A stretch of 64,000 nt of DNA from Pseudoscleropodium purum. Lineage: Eukaryota; Streptophyta; Bryopsida; Hypnales; Brachytheciaceae. The stretch's first letter is position 1, and every line of letters starts with the position of its first letter. Positions 23,366-35,090 of this stretch are shown here, piece after piece. Below the pieces are notes generated by a model. It searched no databases. It had not been told where the DNA came from and saw nothing but the letters and a program-made list of their open reading frames with translations. The stretch covers positions 2,854,501 to 2,918,500 of the forward strand of contig OZ017802.1 in the NCBI GenBank assembly GCA_963969395.1, given 5' to 3'. A program made the translations under genes and the position numbers.

Positions 23366-24924
23366 GCTTAATAACTGGAGCTTTTCTCCACGCACGGTCA
23401 ACTTTGCGACCTGACCCTGAAACTCAATCATGCAAGAATCATTCGTCTTGTCAACGCCAAATCCACAGCTGAAACACATACGTTAGATCCAACGCGTTCG
23501 CACAGATCTAAGCACCTTGGAAGATCCTGAAACCCTAAAACATCCTCCAGTGGAACTCACATCATTCACAGCATACCTCGGCACAGACAAAACAGCCATT
23601 CCCTTCCTGTATTGAAAGCCCTAACTAGCGATGTTATAGCTGGCGTATATAATCACTGAAAGCCTTGAACTCAGTCAAGCATCTACTTATCACTAGCCCA
23701 AATAGCACCGAAATAATTGAGGTCTCACGTATCAATGCTATTAAACACCCGGTGCCAGGTCACAAAGTTGCTCTTACGTCTAGGAAGTTAATTTTGCAGG
23801 TTAATCTAAGGTTGCCTTCAACTTACGCAAACCCTTCCAGCTCACTGGCGGACTCTCTTTCGAACTTGGCTTAGCTGAAATCGAGTACATCCAAGCACGA
23901 AGCATTCATACTACATAGAGCTTACTCTAAAATCAGTCTCCCTACGAATCAAAATTATTGTCGCCACCGCCAAGCAAGGCACACGGGACGAGATGGGCAA
24001 AGCCATTTCCAGGAGCGTGCTTTATGTTTCATTGCACAAAGACACTAGATACATGTGAGGGTTGATTTCATTTCTAGCCTAGAGAAAAGTCCATTACAAC
24101 AGGGTCGATATTAGATTTTTGCACATCATCGAATCGAAGCAATCAAGCACTCGCCTACTATAATAAACCTACACCACAGAATTAGATAGAGAATATTATC
24201 TGCTCGTGGAAGCATATCAGCATGAAATGCACAATTGCGGCTCGAAAGAGTCGGTATCCAAAATCCGACATGCCCGTTTCTATGCTAGACAGATAATAAA
24301 CTCAGACATGGCACCAATCATAAAACTTCCACTTTTGTAGAAGAGTATCAGTGAGCATAGCCGAGTTGCCAGCAACCCAACAAAATATCCGCAGTTGGAA
24401 ACCCAGAATTGGCACCCACAAAATATCTGGTCAAGTATCTATGCACTTAAATCGTAGTGCCTACAAGCACCTCCTTGTCCTCAGAATCCCAAGAGTTTGC
24501 AGGACTAACAGGATTCAAAATTCCCACACCACAAGGACCACAAGTGTTGACCTAACACAGAATTATAAACAGAAAAGTTGTGAGGAACCAAGGCCCAGTA
24601 CACACAAGTTGGGCGACTCGCAGAGATCATTCGGAACAGCAGCAAAATCAGCACCGATTACTCTAATAGGCGCCAGAACGAGTAGCAAGAGTCCCAGGAC
24701 TTTGGTCGGGGTAACGCATGCGCATATGAGACTTAACCCTAAATGCCCGAGGCACCAGAATTTGGTGTTTCAGAAACTTTGAATCCGCGGTGAAGACAGT
24801 GTTTTCGGGAGTTTTCCCATTTCTTTTGGGCAGAAGGTGCTGCATGTAGTCTACTTCAGTTTTCATGTTCAAAACTTTTTGTGAATTAAGGTAGGAGGTC
24901 CATAAATGGACCATTTAAGAGACG
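23366..24924. other. Upstream region of the bromodomain gene, no gene seen
   Basis: The first few hundred bases should contain the 5' leader and promoter of the minus-strand bromodomain gene; the frame stays open upstream to about 23479. A 143-codon plus-strand frame at 24351-24782 and an 83-codon minus-strand frame at 24663-24914 overlap each other and show no recognisable domain. I do not call them. Confidence 0.4.
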
Positions 24925-25185
24925 GAACTGATTTTGGGGAGGTGACACTTCTTGAAATATTTTTCAGTAATTTCTCCTTGAAAGACAAGTGAAATTGGCA
25001 TTTAACCCAAGTTGTTTCATATTTTTTGAAACTTTGTAGAATTAGTTATGAAATTTTGAAGTTGAAATGGCATAGGGCTCTAAAAGCGACCACCACCTAA
25101 AATGTACACTGTTTGTACATTGCAGAAAAGCAACATGTGCATGTAGTATACATTTGAGGAGGTGATCACTTTTAAAGCATGTGCG
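24925..25185 (+). repeat. Dispersed repeat family D, copy 1
   Basis: The block runs through GGGGAGGTGACACTTCTTG, GACAAGTGAAATTGGCA, TAGTTATGAAATTTTGAAG and AAATGTACACTGTTTGTACA. It resembles 30968-31215 in the same orientation and 58185-58350 in the opposite one. The inner palindrome-like piece TGTACA..TGTACA is shared by the two plus copies. Confidence 0.65.
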
Positions 25186-28100
25186 CTTTTAGAACCTCCT
25201 ATCTTACATTCAGTTTTTTGTGAGTGGAGGCTCAATTGTGAACATGCTTGTTGCACATCAAAAAGTGCATCTCACAAGCTTGTGAATTGGTGCCACATTA
25301 GGCATTTAGGTAGCAGGTTGAAAACTAGGATTATGGATCTAAACAAGGAACCCGGTTTATCAAAAGTGCTAATCCTACACTTAGTACAAAAGCTGCCATT
25401 GAGAACTTCTATAAGACATTCTAGGTGCATTGCATAGTGGAGAGTAGTTGGAAAGCATTGTGTCATGGAATTTTCATAGGTTCGTTGAAGTGGTGGGAAC
25501 TTGGTTGGGAATGTAGAGGAAGATAATGGGTTGAATGGGAATCCATTTTCAAAGTTGGACAAAAGCTCTCTTGGGTAGTAAGGACCTAGTTCTTGAAAAA
25601 TCACAATCAAAGAAAATCTAGATGTGGTTTTAGAGTGATTCAAATCACTATGTTTGTGTTATGGGATAACATATGCATCCATTGTTGAATTCTTCACATT
25701 TCATTTGTGCCAATAAATTGAGTTGAAATTTTTCTTTGTATTAGGTGGCATTTTTTGCATTGTTGCAATGCAAGCTAATTTGTGAAGTTATTGTCATCAA
25801 TTTGAAAGTGGGATTGGTGTTTTTCTAATGACAACAAAAAGTATCAAATCATCATGGTTGGTTTTCTCCCATTTTCTAACCAAAAGATAGCCAGTTTGGC
25901 ATTAGAAATTTTGAATAGCTAAAAAAAATTTAAAATTTTTCATACTCATTGACATTCAATCACAAATATATCTACATCTGTGCGGCTATTTCTTCCAATT
26001 TTTTGAAAACACAATCTATAAGCCTTGAAGTTGAAGATCATACAATTAAAATGTTTTTTTCACTTTTGTAATTCCTCTAGTAGCTTGCATTCTAAAAGTT
26101 CAAAAATGCAATCTGAAAAAAGAAAACAAGGCATGGGCATTTAGAGGTTAAGGAAATAAGGAGCACCTTGAATAATCATGAACATTGCTACCTTGAGCAA
26201 GGTGCTCCTTAGAGCCAATTCATACTAGAATAGAAGCACCCAAATGTAACACAAGTTGTTCTAGGACACCTAAAATAGAAATTAAATCTAATTGCAAGTG
26301 GATTCAAAAAAGATATGTAGGGTTTTAAAGTAGATAGGTGAGGTTCTAAGAAGTTGCCATTCTTCTAAAAAGTATCCAATCACCCATATGGAATTCAAGG
26401 TTAGAGTGTGTCACTTTTGGATGTTTCCATGCCAACTTTGGTTTTAGGGTTTAGTGGTCACAATAAGTGTGTCTACATAGTTGTATTCAAAAAATCATAT
26501 TATATTCATACAAGCTCAAAAAAATATGAAACTAGTTTTGTTGGTTTTCTATACCATTTTCTAACAATCATACATCATTTTTTTGTTGCTATCCTCAAGA
26601 TTTATCAATTTGAAACAAGTGTCACTTTTGGATGCTTCTACCTTATGACCATCCAAGTTGAGAGGTTGTAGGATTGAGTAGCCAAACTTTATTAAAAGTC
26701 TAAAAAATGGGCAATAAATAGGCAATAAATTATAGGAATTGGAGCCTTGGCTAGTTGTAGTATGAAGCCTCTAAAGGTCAAGCCTAAATCCAAACCTATA
26801 TCATTTTATTGACTTCTATCTTTATCTCTCCACATCAATCCATCCAATTTCTGAAATATTCCATGACGTCTCATCCTGTGTAAATTTTTTTTAGCAAAAG
26901 ATAGAAAAAACATTAAAAAAAAGAGTTAAATAAGGCCTTGGAAAAACAATTACAATACATGTTCTCATCATCAAATAAGAATTATGAAGGGTATAAATGG
27001 AATAAGAGGGTGGCATTGGCCATTGAAAAGTACTAAAAAATGTCTTCTATAAATACACTCTCTATTGTAGTTCATTGTAGTTCTAAAGATAACTAGTGAT
27101 TATAGTAGAATCCCTTAGACCAATATGAAAGAAAGATTTAAGCTTCTTTCCTTTGTATATACTAATCATTTTTTATTTAATATATTATCTTCTTCTTACA
27201 TACTATAGTTTGAGTAACAACCTTTTGTAGTTTTGTTTTGTTTCCTATTCTCAAAACATCATCAACATGCTCTTAGATCATTTTTATTTTGGATTTTGCA
27301 TTTCTTTTTGTTTTGAAGGAGGTTTCTTGTACTTTTGTTTTAAGTTTCTTTAGATTAGAACTTACAATTTAGATTTCTTTTTGCTCCTTTTTCTTGAGTT
27401 CTCTATCTCCTCCCTTTCCTTGACAGCTTCTTCTTCTAGCCACCTACTCTTAGGTTAGCTTCTTCTTCTAGCCGCTTGTTCTTCAATCCAACATTTGCAA
27501 CTTCCTTGCCTCCTTGTTTTATTTTATTTGGAAGAAGCTTAACTAAGCCCCCTCCATTGCTATTCTTTGCCAACTTTATACATGTGTTGCAATTATTTTT
27601 TTTAGCCACTACTTCCTTTGACTATTGCTTCTTTCAACTACCTACTCTTCGACCCTTGCTTCTAGTGTACAACAAGACCTAATTTGGTTTCCTACTATTT
27701 TACCTTTAATTTTAATTTTAAAGGCATGTTCTCACCTGGCGTTATCAATTACAAAATAGCGGTGGTTGGAATGTCTACAAGTGCACATGTTCACTCTAGT
27801 CCGTAGTTTTAGTTGTTGAACCTACATGGAGTCTGATTTGTCAAGGACTTAACTACAGTGTTAAAGAAGACGTGGCACAAATTCTAGAGTAAATTTAGGC
27901 TTTAGTCACAGCTTTTTTGTAGCACTAAAATCAAATGAAAATGAAGATTCAAAAAAAAGTTGGGCATTTACTTGAACTGTTTTCTAATCTTTATTGTAGA
28001 CTTACTTTACCAAACAAAGGTTTTAGAAGTTCTAAGAACAAAAAGGTATTTTTTTAATTACGTAAATCACAAACTCTAAAATCTTGTTCCTAACCTCTTT

Positions 28101-30967
28101 TATCAGCAATAGGGATTACTTTTAATTTGTGAAACCGATTGTACATATAGCCAAGTGAGAATATACTTTAATTTTAATTTATATCTTTATCTTCTGTTTC
28201 ATTTTAAACTCTAATTTTTTTTTTTTTTTTTTCTAAGTCATCTTTTTTTTCTCTCATAAGAATACTTTGACATCTTACATTGTTACATCTATTGTACTTT
28301 GTGAGCCCCATGAATGTCATCTAGATCTTGAGTTGTTGTTTTTTTCGCTTTTTGTTCACTTTTAGGGATAATTGTGGTCAAAAGGACTAGAAAAGTGGAA
28401 TTAGACAATAGGTAGAAGAAATCCTATGCTTATGGATTTATGTTCCAAAAACTCTTGAAGTCCCATAAAAACTTATTATTATTAACTTTAGAGTCTAATT
28501 AGATATTTGAGTGTTGCTTTAAAGGTTTAGAAGCAATTCTAGCTTTGGAATCAATTATGGTAAAAACACTTTGTTAAGATTCCCGATAGGATTTGGCCAA
28601 ACAAAATGCATGTGGCAACATTGGCTAAATTGACAAGGTTAGGACCAATCTAAATTCCCTAGTGCTATAAAAGTTCACAACAAAAGACTAGAAGAGAATC
28701 ACAATTCAAATGTGAAAGTTGGAAAATTTGCCAATATATGTCACTTTGCAGGTAAAATCTATGAATACTATAAGTGGGTGGTTAGAAGAAAGTTTTTTTT
28801 AACATAAAAGCATGCTGGGAGTATAATGGTGAAACTAGACCCCCAAGATTCTCTAGTATAGAAATAATTTTTCCCTGAAGGAATTAAAATCAAGAAGAGT
28901 AAATTTATTTTTTTGTTGAAAAGTACAAGTTGGACTTGAAACTTTGCACAAAGGATTAAGAGACTTCCTAGGAGTTACTCAAAAAGTTTCTTAATTTTTC
29001 AAATTACAAAAAATGACTCTATGGAAACTCAATCAATATTACTGGGAATGGAAAATTCATAGAAATTCAACCAGTGATAATAAAATCCCACTAAAAATTA
29101 GGATAGTGTATTTAAGTCTAAAAAAGTGCCTACTCAAGTTTCACAACATTCCAACAATGGCAACTACCCTAACCAGCAGCGCCAACAAATTTTAACGGAA
29201 TTTCAAAACATTCTACGAATTGACCATCAAACCACGAGCATACAAACTCCAAATTGAGTCATCTTGAACTCTTTTTTTACATTCTTGGACTTTCTGGAAA
29301 ACCCTAGCTAGTCAAAATTAGCAAAAATTATAAACTCCAAGACTTAGGTTTTTCACTTTTTTACTATGATGAAAACCGTTGTCTTTTGTAAAGAGTTTTG
29401 ACTAAAAGTTGGGATCTATGGGGATCCCAAGTCTAATTTAGGTCTTTTAAAGCTAACAACGTAGTCCATTTTTCATTTGGAATTCTCCTTCAAAAGTTAT
29501 AAGACAATCAGCAATAGGATAGAATTAGGTAGAATAAAAGTTAAAATTAGTAGTTTTGGATTTACTTAGGTAGTTTAGAGTAAATGGAGATAAATAGGGG
29601 GCCTTGAAAATGTATGAAAGGGCTCCCATTGACTCCCTTTGCACGCCTTTCTTCATATTGTTTGCTTGGTTGCTTGAGACCAAATCTCTTTATATTTAGT
29701 CAATTTGTGGCCAAGTGTTGGAGCTTTGGCTATTTTGTCCAAAACTCTTGTTTGAATTCCTAGGAAGAAGCCTTGCTTCCAATTTTTATCTTGATTTTTA
29801 TTTTTGAACCTATTTCAAAGGACGTGGGGTCCCTTTGAAACGCTTGCTAACCTTTATATTTTTGAACTATTATTGAAGTCTTTGTAGGTTCTTGAGTTTT
29901 GGTACTAATTCCAAGGATATTGAAGCCGAATTCTAGTGATGTCGTTAGTTTGAATACCTTGGAGCTAGCTTCTCGGTGGTATAAGTGGAGTCTATACACT
30001 AACAATTTTCTACCAAACTCTTTGTGTGGGATTTCACAACTTTGTTGTAAAAAATCCCCTAGAAATTTAAACGTGGAAGAATACATAGTCTTAGTGGAGT
30101 CCTTATTGTCTTTAAAGAAATTTTGAGTGGGATTCAAAGTTCTCAAAGTCCTTGTTGCGATCACTTACCATCTTCTTTTAAGAATTTGAGGTTAATCCCT
30201 CGAATATGGCGAAGCTATCGCCCTAGACAAAATTCTCCAAATTTCTTTAAGTTTTAAAATTTAAGCCTAAATCCCCCAGACGGTGAAGCTTCATCTTTGA
30301 ATAAAACTTTTGTCTTTGTTTTTTGCTAAAAAAGGTTCCCATGAAGAGACCCCAGTGTTAGTATTAATTCCAAAAATTTAGAATTAAAGAGCCAAAATAT
30401 TGCTGAGCAACGCCCCAGTGATTTGGGAGTTCAAATCAAAAGATTAAAAAATTTGAACCAAGTTAGCCACCAGTTACCTCTGGCCAACAGGTCAGAGGGA
30501 CCTCAACTAGTAGGTCGGAAGATGGAGCCACAAGTTGGTACAATGGTTGGCAAGAAAAATTCAAATATTGTAAGAATTAACATCATTTGCATGTGTTGTC
30601 AAATTGTTGATATTTTAAAATTTGTAAATGTGAATTTCCTTCAATTTTTGTGTACAACAATTGGAAATGATGTATATCAACAAGCAAAGGTATAAAAAAA
30701 ATTTTAGATTTTTCAAAAATGATTGACAAAAGATAAAGTATTTCAAATCACGTTGAAAAAGAATGAATTTTAGACATGAAATTAATTTTTTTTCAAATTA
30801 CAACTACATTTTTCTTCAAACTTCCATTGTAATGTGTAGTATGTTGTACACTAAAACTTTTGTTTATCTACTTTTGGACTTTGTTTATTAATGCTTATGG
30901 TATGGTTGTTTGAATGAAAATGTTTCAAATTTGTACTTAGTTTTGTTTGTTAATGTAAAAGCTAAAA
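25186..30967. other. 5.8 kb gene-free AT-rich stretch
   Basis: No intact gene found on either strand. The longest frame (minus, 25643-25272, 123 codons) has no recognisable domain. The stretch includes a duplicated AGCTTCTTCTTCTAGCC block at about 27424-27475 and a poly-T run at about 28210-28231. The region 29.6-30.4 kb has an uninterrupted but featureless 105-codon minus frame. It may contain very old transposon remains, but I see no ends, primer-binding site or enzyme motif. Confidence 0.5.
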
Positions 30968-31215
30968 ATTAATTTGGAGAGGTAATACTTTTTGAAAATT
31001 TTTTTAGTAAATTTTCCTCAAAAGACAATTGGAATTGGCACCTAATCCAAGACGTTACGTATTTTTTTTTAATTTCATAGAAAATATTATGAATTTTTGA
31101 AGTTGAAATGCATTAGTCAATAAAAGATGTCCAACTCTTGAAATGTACACTATTTGTACATTGCTAATAGAATGAGAAAGCAAAATGTACCTTTGTATTA
31201 CAAGACGCTTTTAGA
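30968..31215 (+). repeat. Dispersed repeat family D, copy 2
   Basis: Diverged direct copy of 24925-25185. Shared landmarks are GAGAGGTAATACTTTTTGAAA, AAAGACAATTGGAATTGGCACC, GAATTTTTGAAGTTGAAATG and AAATGTACACTATTTGTACATTG. Nothing in it looks coding. Confidence 0.65.
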
Positions 31216-31479
31216 GCCTATGAGTGTTGTAAGGACCTTCTACCTCATCACGTTCAAACCCTCACAAAATTAATCACAAAAGACTAAATCCAACCAACAA
31301 GTAGTGGGCCAAGTAGAGTAATTTGGAGATTTTTAGGGGTAAATTTAAAAAAACAAAAACAAAACGTATTTTGAATTGTGTCTAAAATATGTTCTAGACT
31401 TGGAGTGTCTACTACGAATTTAATCTTTGATTGAAAATATGAATTCAAAATTTGCAAAAAAAAAGTTTATGTGAAAAAT

Positions 31480-32030
31480 GAAAAAATTCCTGTGTTTTCC
31501 CCGGGGGTAAATCCAGCCTGCTGGTGGGCTGGGTTTTAACGTCCCGCGAATTGACCACTCACCGTGAACGTCCAGCTGGAGGAGCCAGGACGTCCAGCTG
31601 GACCAATTTCGGGGGGTCGGGAGTCCTAGGCACCCGTAACGCACAGCAGAGTCACAGCGGTGTGAACCCGTGAAGGTGAAGCCTGCGAAATCAGGCACAC
31701 CTGCCATTTTTCCATTCCATCGCCATCGCTCTCGTGTCTCCTCCCTCCTCACAATCCCAACTCCGACAGCAACAGCCGGCGCAACCCAACCCAACGCAAA
31801 GACGCTGCGAAGCCTCTTACACAGCTCATTTTCTGTGAGAAAACTCTCTGGGAGATTGCCGCCCCCAGAAGAAATTTAAAACAGTTCAATTTTGCGACTT
31901 CAATCACTCTCGGAGGAGCTGCCGGAGATGCTGTGATCGACAGGTGCTGCGATTCTCTCTTTTTGGTTGAGATTCACAGTGGCGATGTTTCCGGAGCAAG
32001 GAATGCGATGTGAATAAGTGGGTTCAGTCG
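31480..32030 (+). promoter_or_regulatory. Promoter and 5' leader region of the ALS3/STAR2 gene
   Basis: A sudden GC-rich island in AT-rich DNA, upstream of the plus-strand gene at 32776. It contains the 13-mer ACGTCCAGCTGGA twice (31568-31580 and 31590-31602), each with a 10-bp palindrome centred on CAGCTG. Overlapping open frames on both strands (31420-31794, 31670-31879) have low-complexity content. Transcription probably starts in the pyrimidine-rich 31700-31900 segment, but I cannot fix the site. Confidence 0.5.
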
Positions 32031-32650
32031 TTTTGAATATTTGTTGAGAGCGCAGGGCTGGGAATGATGCGTGCAATCGTTGCTTCGTCGCTGTAGGCGT
32101 TTGTTCGAGGTGCTGTTGATGTGTTGTGAGCATTGTTCTGTGTGGTCGCGGCAGGAATAACTAATTATTTGATTTTTCGCGGTTTAGGATTTGCGCTTTT
32201 GAATGTTTGTTGAGCGTGCAGGGGATGCTGCGTGCAATCGTGCATGTGCTTAGGAGCTGTAGGTGCTTGTTCAATGTGCTGTCAATGTGCTGTAAGCGTA
32301 TTCTGTGTGGACGCGGCAGGCAGTAATTTCGTTGTTTGAATTTTCACGGTTTAGGATTTGCGATTTTGAATGCTGTTGAGTGTGCAGGTGACGTTGCTTG
32401 CACTCGCGTGTTTAGTAGTTGTAGGTGACTGTTCGAGGTGCTTTCAATGTGGATGCGTACTCTGCGTGGACGCAAGAGATAATGACGAAGTTATTTGATG
32501 TTTCGTGGTTTGGGATTTGCGATTTTGAATGTTTGTTGAGCGTGCAGGGGATAGCTGTGTGCAATTACGAATTTTGTAGCTGTCAGTGCTTGTTTCAGGG
32601 GCTTTCAATGTGCTGCAAGCGTATTCTGCGGTGTGTAAAGTGTGGCGGGA
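32031..32650 (+). repeat. Four degenerate ~160-bp tandem units in the ALS3/STAR2 leader
   Basis: The core TTTTGAAT(G)..TGTTGAGCGTGCAGG recurs at about 32031, 32197, 32364 and 32523, spacing 159-167 bp. Each core is followed by GTGC(T)TG.., CAATGTG and TGTGTGGACGCGGCAGG-like blocks, and the copies are clearly diverged. The array lies just before a good acceptor (TTTTGCAG at about 32695), so it probably forms the bulk of a 5' UTR intron or the leader itself. Confidence 0.75.
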
Positions 32651-32775
32651 GATTTTGATTGATTCAGAAATTTACTTCCTGCATTGGTTTTGCAGGTGTT
32701 TTCGTGGATTTTAGGCGCGGTCGTGAGGTCAACACCAGCGTTTTGAGCTGTCGTGTTTCAGCTGCAAAGTTTGTT

Positions 32776-33621
32776 ATGGCCGGGAACCACACAGAAGGGA
32801 CGATTTCTTCGTTCCAAGCCATCGATTGGAATAAAGCATGGGTCGAATTTGCAAAGGGGATGCTGCGACCGATTTTAGCCCTCGCCGTGGTAGCCGTGGC
32901 GATCGCTGTGTCTTTTTCGCAGAAGCTTGGGATTGAGAAGGAGATGGTGTACTCTATTTTGCGATCTTTCATTCAGTTGTCGATTATTGGCTTCGTTCTT
33001 GAATTCATTTTCACTCAGTCCAATGTGCTATGGATTCTTTTAGCGTATGGCGTCATGGTGACTGTGGCAGGGTACACTGCTGGGAAGAGGGCAAAGCATA
33101 TACCGAACAGCGGGTATGTTTCTGGAGCGTCAATTTTGGGCGGGACGGGTTTGACTATGGCGCTCCTGATAGGATTGCAAGTATTTCCTTTTACTCCGAG
33201 GTATATCATCCCAGTGTCAGGTATGATGGTTGGGAACGCCATGACGGTCACGGGAGTGACCTTGAAGAGGATGCGTGAGGACATGCGATTGCAACAGGGG
33301 TTGATTGAGACGGCATTGGCACTTGGCGCGACGCCAAGACAAGCAGCCCTGATGCAAGTGAGGCGCGCCCTAGTGGTTGGACTCTCTCCCGTTCTAGACA
33401 ACGCCAAGACCGTAGGGTTGATTTCTTTGCCCGGCGCGATGACTGGTCTCATTATGGGCGGTGCATCACCAATGGAGGCAATCCAGCTGCAAATTGTAGT
33501 CATGAACATGCTGCTTGGAGCTGCGACATTCAGTGGCGTACTAGCGACCTATTTCAGCTGGCCTTTTTTCTTCACGAAAACATACCAGCTCGAGACCCAC
33601 GTGTTTGCCGCTGCTGATTAG
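32776..33621 (+). CDS. ALS3: ALS3/STAR2-type ABC transporter membrane subunit (UPF0014), 281 aa
   Basis: A single uninterrupted coding exon; the start chosen is MAGNHTEG at 32776. The frame stays open upstream to 32659 but passes a likely splice acceptor near 32695, so an upstream start is less likely. The protein is almost entirely hydrophobic helices, about seven, with family-typical pieces: SFIQLSIIGFVLEFIF, YTAGKRAKHIPN, PVSGMMVGNAM, LALGATPRQAA, LDNAKTVGLISLPGAMTGLI and QIVVMNMLLGAA. It is close to the ~270 residues known for plant ALS3. In plants ALS3/STAR2 pairs with the nucleotide-binding STAR1, which is not in this window, to give aluminium tolerance, at the tonoplast, plasma membrane or vesicles depending on species. 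Bacterial relatives include FetB. The codons are GC-richer than the flanks. The only odd feature is the repetitive leader. Confidence 0.94.
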   Translation: MAGNHTEGTISSFQAIDWNKAWVEFAKGMLRPILALAVVAVAIAVSFSQKLGIEKEMVYSILRSFIQLSIIGFVLEFIFTQSNVLWILLAYGVMVTVAGYTAGKRAKHIPNSGYVSGASILGGTGLTMALLIGLQVFPFTPRYIIPVSGMMVGNAMTVTGVTLKRMREDMRLQQGLIETALALGATPRQAALMQVRRALVVGLSPVLDNAKTVGLISLPGAMTGLIMGGASPMEAIQLQIVVMNMLLGAATFSGVLATYFSWPFFFTKTYQLETHVFAAAD

Positions 33622-34666
33622 GTGCTGATTAGATTCTGAACACTGCAATTCTGCAGCGCTCACAGATACTCAGCTTCCACATTTCAAGCTCTGTCATGGT
33701 TCAGGAACTTCTAGCTAGTCAGTATCTGCATTTGAATGTTCTGGCATCTTCTCGTGCTGCATTCATTGGCGACTTCCAAGAGCAACGTATTCAACATGGG
33801 TGTATCCAGAAATTTGAAATTGCTTAAAATCCTTGCAAGGGATATATTAAATCATTCTCCTGAGCTTGGAGAGAAACTCTTGCTTGCGAAGAGATCAGAC
33901 GTGTACCTGCTCCTTCTCTACTGCTGTATGCGTCAGATCGTGCTGTCACCTTGTGCAAAGATGCTTTAATATGACTACTAAGCTTATTGTACCATACAAT
34001 TAGTTTTGAAGAGGATGTCCTCTAATTTTACAAGACAATTTCAGTAGCTCTCTAGTAGCCAGGGCGTCGCTTGCAAGTAGCCAGTAGCTGCCAAGTTCAT
34101 AGGTACGTGCGCAATCCTTCAAATTTAGCGATTACTTTCGATGAATATGAGTAATTAAATGATGTTGCTAATGTAAAGTTCTAATTTACTGTTAAGCTTC
34201 AAGAGATTCTTGTGTTCTGAAGCTTCACTGATGCAAGAAAGTCGTGTAACCATGAAACAACTGAGAAGAACTGGATGGATTTTAGGACTTGGGGCAATTG
34301 GCAAAACATCAGAGGTTAAGAATTCTCACCAGTTGCCTCACTTGCCTGTCTTTGACTCTAGGTACTATCTGGCGCTGACTTCGGTTCTTACTGGGTTAAT
34401 ATAGAAAGCCCTGCGGTGTACAGCGGGCACACTTCGGCACATGGTCGCATACACCCCAGCACGCTCGCAGTCGTCGGAGGATTTGATTTCGTAAAAAGAA
34501 GAGATTCTTCAAATATGCGACGACCAATGTGTGTTTTTTTATCATTTTTTTTAAACAAGTGTGTTCAGGAAACACACTGCATTAATTTTTTTAAATTAAT
34601 TAATTTTTTTTATCATTTTGGAGCAGTAACCTGTTGTTTCTTCAATACTCAATAGTGTTGAAATAC
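33622..34666. other. 3' side of ALS3/STAR2, no further gene seen
   Basis: The 3' UTR probably ends within a few hundred bases. Short plus-strand frames (33736-33969 and 34210-34404) have no recognisable domain. A GC-richer patch at 34410-34480 contains CAGCGGGCACACTTCGG and may be a remnant of something else. Confidence 0.4.
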
Positions 34667-35090
34667 AAAATACAAGTGAAAGTACTTTTCTAATTTTTTT
34701 ATTCATAAAAACTTTGAAATTCAATAACTTTCAGGTCTTAGGTTGGAACGGATTGGCAGGCAAAACACTCAAACTTGTGCACTCTGCCTTGTCGAGGGCT
34801 TTTTGATGGTAACTACCAAGAATGTGACTAGGGGAAGCATGGTCCAAGAGATCTCAACGTAACAAACAAAACAAACATCCTAACTCAAGGTTTTGACTAG
34901 TGTGGTGTGCTGTCACTACAGTCAAAATAAAAGTAGAAGTATATTTCTAATTTTTCTTAAAATTTTCAAGATTCAATAACTTTTATATCAAAAGTTTGAA
35001 TGCCATGAAATGGCAAAGCCTGTGCACCTCTCTCCTTGTTGAAGGCTTTTTAACGGGTTCAAGAACAAACAAAATAAACAAACAAACTTA
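34667..35090 (+). repeat. Dispersed repeat family C, copies 2 and 3 in tandem
   Basis: Two successive blocks, 34667-34880 and 34920-35090, share a start (AAGTAC/ATATTTCTAATTTTT), TTCAATAACTTT, then GCAAA.C..TGTGCAC, GAGGGCTTTTT or GAAGGCTTTTT and a run of AACAAACAAA. They also resemble 15147-15345. This looks like a tandem duplication of a dispersed element. Confidence 0.65.

Noticed and set aside
24351..24782. 143-codon plus-strand frame
   Set aside because: No domain, overlaps an open minus frame and lacks good splice or start context.
25272..25643. 123-codon minus-strand frame
   Set aside because: No recognisable domain and no flanking exon that would extend it.
31420..31794. 124-codon minus-strand frame opposite ALS3/STAR2
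   Set aside because: GC-rich island; the composition looks chance-like and the plus strand is also open there.
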